Shown here piece after piece: positions 25,200 to 36,408 of a stretch of DNA of 64,000 nucleotides. The position numbers and the translations under genes were made by a program. The first letter of the stretch is position 1. Every line of letters begins with the position of its first letter. Below the pieces are notes generated by a model. It was not told the origin of the DNA and made no database searches. It worked only from the letters and a program-made list of their open reading frames with translations. This DNA comes from Auanema rhodensis (taxonomy: Eukaryota > Nematoda > Chromadorea > Rhabditida > Rhabditidae): NCBI GenBank assembly GCA_964057225.1, contig OZ059896.1, forward strand, positions 4,712,001 to 4,776,000. Reading direction: 5' to 3'.

Positions 25200-26700
25200 T
25201 TTCTTACTGAAAATCCTTCTTGATACTTCTTCTTTGCTTTTAAAACTCGATTTTCCCATGAATTGATATTACTTTTTTTGAAACCTGTTCATATTTTAAA
25301 TGTTTACTGATACTCTATAGTACGTTATATATCTCTTGATAATTTTCTCATTCTTCTTTGTATTTGTTAAAATTTCTTCATGTTTTCTTACTGAAAATCC
25401 TTCTTGATACTTCTTCTTTGCTTTTAAAACTTGATTTTACCATGACTTGTTATAACTTTTTTTGAAACCTGTTCATATTTAAAATGTTTACTGATACTCT
25501 ATAGTACGTTATATATCTCTTGATAATTTTCTCATTCTTATTTGTATTTGTTAAAATTTCTTCATGTTTTCTTACTGAAAATGCTTCTTGATACTTTTTT
25601 TTGTTTTTAAAACTTGATTTTATCATGACTTGATATTACTTTCTTTCGTATCTTGTTCATGTAGTAAATAATTATTTACTCTAGTATACTTTGTACATTT
25701 CTTGATAATTTTCTCATTCTTCTTTGTATTTGTTAAAATTTCTTCATGTTTTCTTACTGAAAATCCTTCTTGATACTTCTTCTTTGCTTTTAAAACTCGA
25801 TTTTCCCATGAATTGATATTACTTTTTTTGAAACCTGTTCATATTTTAAATGTTTACTGATACTCTATAATACGTTATACATTTCTTGATAATTTTCTCA
25901 TTCTTCTTTGTATTTGTTAAAATTTCTTCATGTTTTCTTACTGAAAATCCTTCTTGATACTTCTTCTTTGCTTTTAAAACTTGATTTTACCATGACTTGT
26001 TATAACTTTTTTTGAAACCTGTTCATATTTAAAATGTTTACTGATACTCTATAGTACGTTATATATCTCTTGATAATTTTCTCATTCTTATTTGTATTTG
26101 TTAAAATTTCTTCATGTTTTCTTATTGAAAATCCTTCTTGATACTTCTTCTTTGTTTTTAATACTTGATTTTATCATGACTTGATATTACTTTCTTTCGT
26201 ATCTTGTTCATGTAGTAAATAATTATTTACTCTAGTATACTTTGTACATTTCTTGATAATTTTCTCATTCTTCTTTGTATTTGTTAAAATTTCTTCATGT
26301 TTTCTTACTGAAAATCCTTCTTGATACTTCTTCTTTGCTTTTAAAACTCGATTTTCCCATGAATTGATATTACTTTTTTTGAAACCTGTTCATATTTTAA
26401 ATGTTTACTGATACTCTATAATACGTTATACATTTCTTGATAATTTTCTCATTCTTCTTTGTATTTGTTAAAATTTCTTCATGTTTTCTTATTGAAAATC
26501 CTTCTTGATACTTCTTCTTTGTTTTTAATACTTGATTTTATCATGACTTGATATTACTTTCTTTCGTATCTTGTTCATGTAGTAAATAATTATTTACTCT
26601 AGTATACTTTGTACATTTCTTGATAATTTTCTCATTCTTATTTGTATTTGTTAAAATTTCTTCATGTTTTCTTACTGAAAATGCTTCTTGATACTTTTTT
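25200..26700 (-). repeat. satB three-monomer unit (about 551 bp)
   Basis: The marker AAAACTCGATTTTCCCATG occurs at about 25241, 25793 and 26344, 551-552 bp apart, in each case followed by the same series of monomers. Isolated further occurrences (about 27258, 30559, 31470) show that the same monomer was dispersed in larger blocks. Confidence 0.75.
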
Positions 26701-27539
26701 TTTGTTTTTAATACTTGATTTTACCATGACTTGTTATAACTTTCTTTCGTATCCTGTTCATGGAATAAATAATAGTTTACTCTAGTATACTTTGTACATT
26801 TCTTGATAATTTTCTCATTCTTATTTGTATTTGTTAAAATTTCTTCATGTTTTCTTACTGAAAATCCTTCTTGATACTTCTTCTTTGCTTTTAAAACTTG
26901 ATTTTACCATGACTTGTTATAACTTTTTTTGAAACCTGTTCATATTTAAAATGTTTACTGATACTCTATAGTACGTTATATATCTCTTGATAATTTTCTC
27001 ATTCTTATTTGTATTTGTTAAAATTTCTTCATGTTTTCTTACTGAAAATGCTTCTTGATACTTTTTTTTGTTTTTAATACTTGATTTTACCATGACTTGT
27101 TATAACTTTCTTTCGTATCCTGTTCATGGAATAAATAATAGTTTACTCTAGTATACTTTGTACATCTCCTGATAATTTTCTCATTCTTCTTTGTATTCTT
27201 GAAAATTTCTTCATGTTTTCTTACTGAAAATCCTTCTTGATACTTCTTCTTTGCTTTTAAAACTCGATTTTCCCATGAATTGATATTACTTTTTTTGAAA
27301 CCTGTTCATATTTTAAATGTTTACTGATACTCTATAATACGTTATACATTTCTTGATAATTTTCTCATTCTTCTTTGTATTTGTTAAAATTTCTTCATGT
27401 TTTCTTATTGAAAATCCTTCTTGATACTTCTTCTTTGCTTTTAATACTTCCCCATGAAATGATATTACTTTTTTTGAAACCTGTTCATATTTTAAATGTT
27501 TACTGATACTCTATAATATGTTATGCATCTTTCGATAAT

Positions 27540-30475
27540 TTTCTCATTCTTTTTTGTATTTGTTAAAATTTCTTCATGTTTTCTTACTGAAAATCCTTCT
27601 TGATACTTCTTCTTTGCTTTTAAAACTTGATTTTACCATGACTTGTTATAACTTTTTTTGAAACCTGTTCATATTTAAAATGTTTACTGATACTCTATAA
27701 TACGTTATGCATCTCTTGATAATTTTTTCATTCTTCTTTGTATTTGTTAAAATTTCTTCATGTTTTCTTACTGAAAATCCTTCTTGATACTTTTTTTTTG
27801 TTTTTAATACTTGATTTTATCATGACTTGATATTACTTTTGTTGAAACCTGTTCATATTTTAAATGTTTACTGATACTCTAGTATAATTTGTACATCTTT
27901 CGATAATTTTCTCATTCTTCTTTGTATTTGTTAAAATTTCTTCATGTTTTCTTACTGAAAATCCTTCTTGATACTTCTTCTTTGCTTTTAAAACTTGATT
28001 TTACCATGACTTGTTATAACTTTTTTTGAAACCTGTTCATATTCCAAATGTTTACTGATACTCTATAATATGTTATGCATCTTTCGATAATTTTCTCATT
28101 CTTTTTTGTATTTGTTAAAATTTCTTCATGTTTTCTTACTGAAAATCCTTCTTGATACTTCTTCTTTGCTTTTAAAACTTGATTTTACCATGACTTGTTA
28201 TAACTTTTTTTGAAACCTGTTCATATTTAAAATGTTTACTGATACTCTATAGTACGTTATATATCTCTTGATAATTTTCTCATTCTTCTGTGTATTTGTT
28301 AAAATTTCTTCATGTTTTCCTACTGAAGATGCTTCTTGATACTTTTTTTTGTTTTTAATACTTGATTTTACCATGACTTGTTATAACTTTCTTTCGTATC
28401 ATGTTCATGGAATAAATAATATTTTACTCTAGTATATTTTGTACATCTCTTGATAATTTTCTCATTCTTTTTTGTATTTGTTAAAATTTCTTCCTGTTTT
28501 CTTACTGAAAATGCTTCTTGATACTTTTTTTTTGTTTTTAATACTTGATTTTATCATGACTTGATTTTACTTTTGTTGAAACCTGTTCATATTTTAAATG
28601 TTTACTGATACTCTAGTATACTTTGTACATCTTTCGATAATTTTGTCATTCTTTTTTGTATTTGTTAAAATTTCTTCATGTTTTCTTACTGAAAATCCTT
28701 CTTGATACTTCTTCTTTGCTTTTAAAACTTGATTTTACCATGACTTGTTATAACTTTTTTTGAAACCTGTTCATATTTAAAATGTTTACTGATACTCTAT
28801 AGTACGTTATATATCTCTTGATAATTTTCTCATTCTTATTTGTATTTGTTAAAATTTCTTCATGTTTTCTTACTGAAAATGCTTCTTGATACTTTTTTTT
28901 GTTTTTAAAACTTGATTTTATCATGACTTGATATTACTTTCTTTCGTATCTTGTTCATGTAGTAAATAATTATTTACTCTAGTATACTTTGTACATTTCT
29001 TGATAATTTTCTCATTCTTTTTTGTATTTGTTAAAATTTCTTCATGTTTTCTTACTGAAAATCCTTCTTGATACTTCTTCTTTGCTTTTAAAACTTGATT
29101 TTACCATGACTTGTTATAACTTTTTTTGAAACCTGTTCATATTTAAAATGTTTACTGATACTCTATAATACGTTATGCATCTCTTGATAATTTTTTCATT
29201 CTTCTTTGTATTTGTTAAAATTTCTTCATGTTTTCTTACTGAAAATCCTTCTTGATACTTTTTTTTTGTTTTTAATACTTGATTTTATCATGACTTGATA
29301 TTACTTTTGTTGAAACCTGTTCATATTTTAAATGTTTACTGATACTCTAGTATAATTTGTACATCTTTCGATAATTTTCTCATTCTTCTTTGTATTTGTT
29401 AAAATTTCTTCATGTTTTCTTACTGAAAATCCTTCTTGATACTTCTTCTTTGCTTTTAAAACTTGATTTTACCATGACTTGTTATAACTTTTTTTGAAAC
29501 CTGTTCATATTCCAAATGTTTACTGATACTCTATAATATGTTATGCATCTTTCGATAATTTTCTCATTCTTTTTTGTATTTGTTAAAATTTCTTCATGTT
29601 TTCTTACTGAAAATCCTTCTTGATACTTCTTCTTTGCTTTTAAAACTTGATTTTACCATGACTTGTTATAACTTTTTTTGAAACCTGTTCATATTTAAAA
29701 TGTTTACTGATACTCTATAGTACGTTATATATCTCTTGATAATTTTCTCATTCTTCTGTGTATTTGTTAAAATTTCTTCATGTTTTCCTACTGAAGATGC
29801 TTCTTGATACTTTTTTTTGTTTTTAATACTTGATTTTACCATGACTTGTTATAACTTTCTTTCGTATCATGTTCATGGAATAAATAATATTTTACTCTAG
29901 TATATTTTGTACATCTCTTGATAATTTTCTCATTCTTTTTTGTATTTGTTAAAATTTCTTCCTGTTTTCTTACTGAAAATGCTTCTTGATACTTTTTTTT
30001 TGTTTTTAATACTTGATTTTATCATGACTTGATTTTACTTTTGTTGAAACCTGTTCATATTTTAAATGTTTACTGATACTCTAGTATACTTTGTACATCT
30101 TTCGATAATTTTGTCATTCTTTTTTGTATTTGTTAAAATTTCTTCATGTTTTCTTACTGAAAATCCTTCTTGATACTTCTTCTTTGCTTTTAAAACTTGA
30201 TTTTACCATGACTTGTTATAACTTTTTTTGAAACCTGTTCATATTTAAAATGTTTACTGATACTCTATAGTACGTTATATATCTCTTGATAATTTTCTCA
30301 TTCTTATTTGTATTTGTTAAAATTTCTTCATGTTTTCTTACTGAAAATGCTTCTTGATACTTTTTTTTGTTTTTAAAACTTGATTTTATCATGACTTGAT
30401 ATTACTTTCTTTCGTATCTTGTTCATGTAGTAAATAATTATTTACTCTAGTATACTTTGTACATTTCTTGATAAT
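27540..30475 (-). repeat. satB duplicated block of about 1468 bp (eight monomers)
   Basis: The stretch of about 27540-29007 recurs at about 29008-30475 with a constant offset of 1468 bp and almost no differences. For example, AGTATACTTTGTACATTT is at 28981 and 30449, and the GTTGAAACCTG variant followed by AGTATAATTTGTACATC is at about 27841 and 29309. The order of about eight distinguishable monomers is kept, so this is a recent direct duplication. Parts of the block recur once more near 31780-33060. Confidence 0.82.
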
Positions 30476-33469
30476 TTTCTCATTCTTCTTTGTATTCTTA
30501 AAAATTTCTTCATGTTTTCTTACTGAAAATCCTTCTTGATACTTCTTCTTTGCTTTTAAAACTCGATTTTCCCATGAATTGATATTACTTTTTTTGAAAC
30601 CTGTTCATATTTTAAATGTTTACTGATACTCTATAATACGTTATACATTTCTTGATAATTTTCTCATTCTTCTTTGTATTTGTTAAAATTTCTTCATGTT
30701 TTCTTACTGAAAATCCTTCTTGATACTTCTTCTTTGCTTTTAAAACTTGATTTTACCATGACTTGTTATAACTTTTTTTGAAACCTGTTCATATTTAAAA
30801 TGTTTACTGATACTCTATAATACGTTATGCATCTCTTGATAATTTTTTCATTCTTCTTTGTATTTGTTAAAATTTCTTCATGTTTTCTTACTGAAAATCC
30901 TTCTTGATACTTCTTCTTTGCTTTTAAAACTTGATTTTACCATGACTTGTTATAACTTTTTTTGAAACCTGTTCATATTCCAAATGTTTACTGATACTCT
31001 ATAATATGTTATGCATCTTTCGATAATTTTCTCATTCTTTTTTGTATTTGTTAAAATTTCTTCATGTTTTCTTATTGAAAATCCTTCTTGATACTTCTTC
31101 TTTGCTTTTAATACTTCCCCATGAAATGATATTACTTTTTTTGAAACCTGTTCATATTTTAAATGTTTACTGATACTCTATAATATGTTAAGCATCTTTC
31201 GATAATTTTCTCATTCTTTTTTGTATTTGTTAAAATTTCTTCATGTTTTCTTACTGAAAATGCTTCTTGATACTTTTTTTTGTTTTTAATACTTGATTTT
31301 ACCATGACTTGTCATAACTTTCTTTCGTATCATGTTCATGGAATAAATAATATTTTACTCTAGTATATTTTGTACATCTCTTGATAATTTTCTCATTCTT
31401 CTTTGTATTCTTGAAAATTTCTTCATGTTTTCTTACTGAAAATCCTTCTTGATACTTCTTCTTTGCTTTTAAAACTCGATTTTCCCATGAATTGATATTA
31501 CTTTTTTTGAAACCTGTTCATATTTTAAATGTTTACTGATACTCTATAATACGTTATACATTTCTTGATAATTTTCTCATTCTTCTTTGTATTTGTTAAA
31601 ATTTCTTCATGTTTTCTTATTGAAAATCCTTCTTGATACTTCTTCTTTGCTTTTAATACTTCCCCATGAAATGATATTACTTTTTTTGAAACCTGTTCAT
31701 ATTTTAAATGTTTACTGATACTCTATAATATGTTATGCATCTTTCGATAATTTTCTCATTCTTTTTTGTATTTGTTAAAATTTCTTCATGTTTTCTTACT
31801 GAAAATCCTTCTTGATACTTCTTCTTTGCTTTTAAAACTTGATTTTACCATGACTTGTTATAACTTTTTTTGAAACCTGTTCATATTTAAAATGTTTACT
31901 GATACTCTATAATACGTTATGCATCTCTTGATAATTTTTTCATTCTTCTTTGTATTTGTTAAAATTTCTTCATGTTTTCTTACTGAAAATCCTTCTTGAT
32001 ACTTTTTTTTTGTTTTTAATACTTGATTTTATCATGACTTGATATTACTTTTGTTGAAACCTGTTCATATTTTAAATGTTTACTGATACTCTAGTATAAT
32101 TTGTACATCTTTCGATAATTTTCTCATTCTTCTTTGTATTTGTTAAAATTTCTTCATGTTTTCTTACTGAAAATCCTTCTTGATACTTCTTCTTTGCTTT
32201 TAAAACTTGATTTTACCATGACTTGTTATAACTTTTTTTGAAACCTGTTCATATTTAAAATGTTTACTGATACTCTATAATACGTTATGCATCTCTTGAT
32301 AATTTTTTCATTCTTCTTTGTATTTGTTAAAATTTCTTCATGTTTTCTTACTGAAAATCCTTCTTGATACTTCTTCTTTGCTTTTAAAACTTGATTTTAC
32401 CATGACTTGTTATAACTTTTTTTGAAACCTGTTCATATTCCAAATGTTTACTGATACTCTATAATATGTTATGCATCTTTCGATAATTTTCTCATTCTTT
32501 TTTGTATTTGTTGAAATTTCTTCATGTTTTCTTACTGAAAATCCTTCTTGATACTTCTTCTTTGCTTTTAAAACTTGATTTTACCATGACTTGTTATAAC
32601 TTTTTTTGAAACCTGTTCATATTCCAAATGTTTACTGATACTCTATAATATGTTATGCATCTTTCGATAATTTTCTCATTCTTTTTTGTATTTGTTAAAA
32701 TTTCTTCATGTTTTCCTACTGAAGATGCTTCTTGATACTTTTTTTTGTTTTTAATACTTGATTTTACCATGACTTGTTATAACTTTCTTTCGTATCATGT
32801 TCATGGAATAAATAATATTTTACTCTAGTATATTTTGTACATCTCTTGATAATTTTCTCATTCTTTTTTGTATTTGTTAAAATTTCTTCCTGTTTTCTTA
32901 CTGAAAATGCTTCTTGATACTTTTTTTTTGTTTTTAATACTTGATTTTATCATGACTTGATTTTACTTTTGTTGAAACCTGTTCATATTTTAAATGTTTA
33001 CTGATACTCTAGTATACTTTGTACATCTTTCGATAATTTTGTCATTCTGTTTTGTATTTGTTAAAATTTCTTCATGTTTTCTTACTGAAAATGCTTCTTG
33101 ATACTTTTTTTTTGTTTTAATACTTGATTTTATCATGACTTGATTTTACTTTTGTTGAAACCTGTTCATATTTTAAATGTTTACTGATACTCTAGTATAC
33201 TTTGTACATCTTTCGATAATTTTCTCATTCTTCTTTGTATTTGTTAAAATTTCTTCATGTTTTCTTACTAAAAATCCTTCTTGATACTTCTTCTTTGCTT
33301 TTAAAACTTGATTTTACCATGACTTGTTATAACTTTTTTTGAAACCTGTTCATATTTAAAATGTTTACTGATACTCTATAATACGTTATGCATCTCTTGA
33401 TAATTTTTTCATTCTTCTTTGTATTTGTTAAAATTTCTTCATGTTTTCTTACTGAAAATGCTTCTTGAT

Positions 33470-34570
33470 ACTTTTTTTTTGTTTTTAATACTTGATTTTA
33501 TCATGACTTGATATTACTTTTGTTGAAACCTGTTCATATTTTAAATGTTTACTGATACTCTAGTATAATTTGTACATCTTTCGATAATTTTCTCATTCTT
33601 CTTTGTATTTGTTAAAATTTCTTCATGTTTTCTTACTGAAAATCCTTCTTGATACTTCTTCTTTGCTTTTAAAACTTGATTTTACCATGACTTGTTATAA
33701 CTTTTTTTGAAACCTGTTCATATTTAAAATGTTTACTGATACTCTATAGTACGTTATATATCTCTTGATAATTTTCTCATTCTTCTTTGTATTTGTTAAA
33801 ATTTCTTCATGTTTTCTTACTGAAAATGCTTCTTGATACTTTTTTTTTGTTTTTAATACTTGATTTTATCATGACTTGATATTACTTTTGTTGAAACCTG
33901 TTCATATTTTAAATGTTTACTGATACTCTAGTATAATTTGTACATCTTTCGATAATTTTCTCATTCTTCTTTGTATTTGTTAAAATTTCTTCATGTTTTC
34001 TTGCTGAAAATCCTTCTTGATACTTCTTCTTTGCTTTTAAAACTTGATTTTACCATGACTTGTTATAACTTTTTTTGAAACCTGTTCATATTTAAAATGT
34101 TTACTGATACTCTATAGTACGTTATATATCTCTTGATAATTTTCTCATTCTTCTTTGTATTTGTTAAAATTTCTTCATGTTTTCTTACTGAAAATGCTTC
34201 TTGATATTTTTTTTTTGTTTTTAATACTTGATTTTATCATGACTTGATATTACTTTTGTTGAAACCTGTTCATATTTTAAATGTTTACTGATACTCTAGT
34301 ATAATTTGTACATCTTTCGATAATTTTCTCATTCTTCTTTGTATTTGTTAAAATTTCTTCATGTTTTCTTGCTGAAAATCCTTCTTGATACTTCTTCTTT
34401 GCTTTTAAAACTTGATTTTACCATGACTTGTTATAACTTTTTTTGAAACCTGTTCATATTTAAAATGTTTACTGATACTCTATAGTACGTTATATATCTC
34501 TTGATAATTTTCTCATTCTTCTTTGTATTTGTTAAAATTTCTTCATGTTTTCTTACTGAAAATCCTTCTT
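33470..34570 (-). repeat. satB two-monomer unit (about 367 bp, three copies)
   Basis: The variant TTGATATTACTTTTGTTGAAAC lies near 33505, 33875 and 34242, about 367-369 bp apart. Each is paired with a monomer carrying TTTTTTTGAAACCTGTTC. The last two units share the private change TTCTTGCTGAAAATCC (about 34000 and 34367), so the last duplication is the youngest. Confidence 0.8.
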
Positions 34571-34819
34571 GATACTTCTTCTTTGCTTTTAATACTTTCC
34601 CATGAATTGATATTACTTTTTTTGAATCCTGTTCATATTTTAAATGTTTACTGATACTCTATAATACGTTATGCATCTCTTGATAATTTTCTCATTCTTA
34701 TTTGTATTTGTTAAAATTTCTTCATGTTTTCTTACTGAAAATGCTTCTTGATACTTTTTTTTTGTTTTTAATACTTAATTTTTCAATGACTTGTTATAAC
34801 TTTCTTTCGTATCCTGTTC

Positions 34820-34830
34820 ATGGATAACAA
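34820..34830. other. satB orientation switch 3, inner end of right arm
   Basis: Minus-orientation CGTATCCTGTTCATGGAT joins plus-orientation AACAAATAAGAACAAAC. The right side is the reverse complement of left-arm sequence ending at 16768. The point where left and right stop mirroring each other therefore coincides with this inversion junction. Confidence 0.82.
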
Positions 34831-35060
34831 ATAAGAACAAACAATTATCAAGAGATGTACAAATTATACTACAGTATATAATTATTCATTCCATGAACAG
34901 GATACAAAAGAAAGTTATATCAAGTCATTGTAAAATCAAATAATAAAAGCAAAGAAGAAAAATCAAGAAGCACTTTCAATAAGAAAATGTGAAGAATTTT
35001 CAACAAATATAAATAAGATCAAACAATTATCAGGAGATGTATAGAGTATACTAGAGTAAA
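34827..35060 (+). repeat. satB array, segment 4 (edge copies, plus orientation)
   Basis: A little over one diverged monomer. It includes CCATGAACAGGATACAAAAG and ends at TATACTAGAGTAAA. It mirrors 16535-16768, including private changes such as AAAATGTGAAGAATTTTC, so it is copied from the same edge and is not an independent array end. Confidence 0.88.
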
Positions 35061-35320
35061 TAAACCACGCCCACATTCCTAACGTCAATGAAAGCCGAAC
35101 TGTACAAATGCTAATATATTAACTAGTTAGCTAAATCTCAATATATACATTATATTTATATATATAAGTATAAATATGAAAAAAAAAAGAGAAAAAATAA
35201 AAATTAAAAAAAATACAACACTAAGAATATTCAAATTTTCAAAATAGCATAAGCAAGCAATGAAAATCTAAACAATCATATCATTTAAAAAAAAAGAAAG
35301 AGCGGTTGTAGTCAGCATCA
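35061..35320. other. AT-rich non-satellite DNA, right copy
   Basis: Inverted copy of 16273-16534, with A-runs near 35177-35215 and a TA-rich stretch near 35140-35165. No gene was recognised. Differences from the left copy include CCTAACGTC near 35080 and a missing GA dinucleotide near 35138. Confidence 0.6.
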
Positions 35321-35344
35321 TTACTTCAACTTCTAATCAACAAC
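35321..35344 (+). repeat. 24-bp inverted repeat, inner copy of right arm
   Basis: Begins TTACTTCAACTTCTAATCAA and is the exact inverse of 35890-35913. It mirrors 16249-16272 in the left arm and ends the 593-bp histone-derived unit on its inner side. Confidence 0.8.
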
Positions 35345-35387
35345 AAGCACATAGCACAGATAAGTCAATCACTATTTTATTATTCAA

Positions 35388-35432
35388 TCATATAAATTCA
35401 AGACCTTTTCCTCCTTTACCACGTTCAGACAT
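35388..35432 (-). pseudogene. Histone H4 5' fragment (first 11 codons), right copy
   Basis: Same 14-codon frame as the left copy, MSERGKGGKGL followed by EFI and a stop. It has the same Glu at position 3 and the same break point. The broken structure therefore predates the inverted duplication. Neither copy has H4 sequence beyond codon 11. Confidence 0.85.
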
Positions 35433-35543
35433 GCTGATCAAGCTGTGTGTTGAATAGTAACCCTAGCATCTCCGTTATATACTAGTGCTGTAGAGGTCAC
35501 CGCGCAAAAACCCATTGTAATCGCCACCAAGCATATTGGCGCT
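35433..35543 (-). promoter_or_regulatory. Histone H4 promoter and short leader, right copy
   Basis: Reverse complement of the left promoter, with TTATATA at about 35475-35481 (TATATAA on the minus strand), the GCGCAAAAA patch near 35502, and ATTGG near 35535 (CCAAT on the minus strand). No differences from the left copy were noticed within the core, although differences appear just upstream (TTGCCGCTCAATTC near 35551). Confidence 0.62.
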
Positions 35544-35868
35544 TAATTTTGCCGCTCAATTCTAGAAATGTATATTTAAATTTTATATAAACGATAAGAA
35601 TAACATAAACAACTGTTTATTTGCGAACAAACGTGGAATAGAAACATGTGAGGCATTAGATATGATCACTGTTGTTGTTATCAACATGAAAGCATAATTA
35701 ATGAAATTCATAAAAAAAAATAGAGATGGATATGGAGTATCAAAGATAGGGATTCTCCTTTACATAACAGCGAAACATATCCTATCAATTATCATTACAT
35801 AGCAAAAAAAGACAAGACAGACACAGTATTATATTATAAATCATTATGAATACATCAAATTTAAATGT
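35544..35868. other. AT-rich histone intergenic spacer, right copy
   Basis: Inverted copy of 15726-16050. No coding region or satellite was recognised. The frame open at 35785-35985 on the minus strand crosses the spacer, stem-loop and satA junction, so it is not a credible gene. Confidence 0.6.
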
Positions 35869-35884
35869 GGCCCTAAAGAGGGCC
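35869..35884 (-). promoter_or_regulatory. Histone mRNA 3' stem-loop, right copy
   Basis: GGCCCTAAAGAGGGCC on the plus strand is the exact complement of the left copy and reads GGCCCTCTTTAGGGCC on the minus strand. Stem, loop and immediate flanks are unchanged. The histone gene body expected beyond it is missing, and satA begins 29 bp further out. Confidence 0.85.
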
Positions 35885-35889
35885 GTTGG

Positions 35890-35913
35890 GTTGTTGATTA
35901 GAAGTTGAAGTAA
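35890..35913 (-). repeat. 24-bp inverted repeat, outer copy of right arm, at the satA junction
   Basis: Inverse of 35321-35344. The next bases are satA (AATCTGATAACACAGATC), so the junction falls at the same satA base as in the left arm (TTATCAGATTT at 15680). Confidence 0.8.
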
Positions 35914-36207
35914 ATCTGATAACACAGATCGACGCAGCTTAAAAATCCGCATCGAATGCACTATACTACATGGAGAAACGCTCAATACAAAAATTAGTTA
36001 TGATCGTTTGAAAAATGATGCATTAGTGTATGTTGAGTTTTCATGTACACTCAACAATGCATCCAAAAACATTTTGACAAAAATTTTCCCGAAAAATTTC
36101 AAAATAATTTCACAAAAAGTAGATGTTTTTAGATTCCTTTTTTCAAGACAAAGACGATGGACATTGTTATTCAACAAAAAAATTAATTCTTCAGGGTGAA
36201 AATCGAG

Positions 36208-36229
36208 GATATAAGTGTGAACTTATATC
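36208..36229 (+). repeat. satA internal hairpin 1 (example copy)
   Basis: GATATAAGT-GTGA-ACTTATATC is a perfect 9-bp stem with a 4-nt loop, present once per monomer. All left-array copies that I inspected keep it perfect. In many right-array copies ACTTATATC reads ACCTATATC, which spoils one pair. Confidence 0.7.
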
Positions 36230-36380
36230 AGTTGATATCTCGGTGCATTTTTAAGCTAGCGCAAATCTGATAACACAGATCGACGCAGCTTAAAAATCCA
36301 CATCGAATGCACTATACTACATTGGGAAACACTCAATACAAAAATTAGTTATGATCGTTTGAAAAATGATGCATTAGTGT

Positions 36381-36408
36381 ATGTTGAGTTTCCATGTACA
36401 CTCAACAT
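36381..36408 (+). repeat. satA internal hairpin 2 (example copy)
   Basis: ATGTTGAGT and ACTCAACAT form a 9-bp inverted repeat around a 10-base loop, once per monomer. Copies that read ACTCAACAATG lose the outermost pair only. Dyad symmetries of this kind are common in satellites and can form cruciforms; no function is claimed. Confidence 0.6.

Larger units (their letters stand above)
19411..34826 (-). repeat. satB array, segment 3 (main block, minus orientation, about 85 copies)
   Basis: The longest uninterrupted satB run. Two main monomer classes alternate: one with TTTTTTTGAAACCTGTTCATAT and ATGTTTACTGATACTC, the other with ACTTTCTTTCGTATC, ATGTTCATGGAATAAATAAT and TACTCTAGTATAC. Both share TTGATAATTTTCTCATTCTT, TTTGTATTTGTTAAAATTTC and TTACTGAAAATCCTTCTTG. 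Monomers are about 179-184 bp. Occasional 60-codon frames are open (20034-20216, 20937-21119, 22564-22746, 23838-24020, 24567-24749) and reflect one monomer subtype, not genes. Confidence 0.95.
34827..35913. repeat. Right arm of the large inverted repeat (partner 15681-16768)
   Basis: Near-perfect inverted copy of the left arm, with about ten differences seen by eye over about 1.09 kb. The order from inside outwards is satB edge copies, AT-rich DNA, the inner 24-bp repeat, the H4 start and promoter (minus strand), spacer, histone stem-loop, outer 24-bp repeat, and satA. The two arms are separated by about 18 kb of satB. Confidence 0.93.

Noticed and set aside
16535-35060. satB as the internal region of one giant transposon bounded by the two arms
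   Set aside because: There is no transposase, reverse transcriptase or other mobile-element gene in the 18 kb; only satellite is present, and the orientation switches do not fit a single element.
35785-35985. 66-codon minus-strand frame across the right satA junction
   Set aside because: It starts in satA, crosses the 24-bp repeat and the stem-loop, and ends in the spacer; this is a chance frame.
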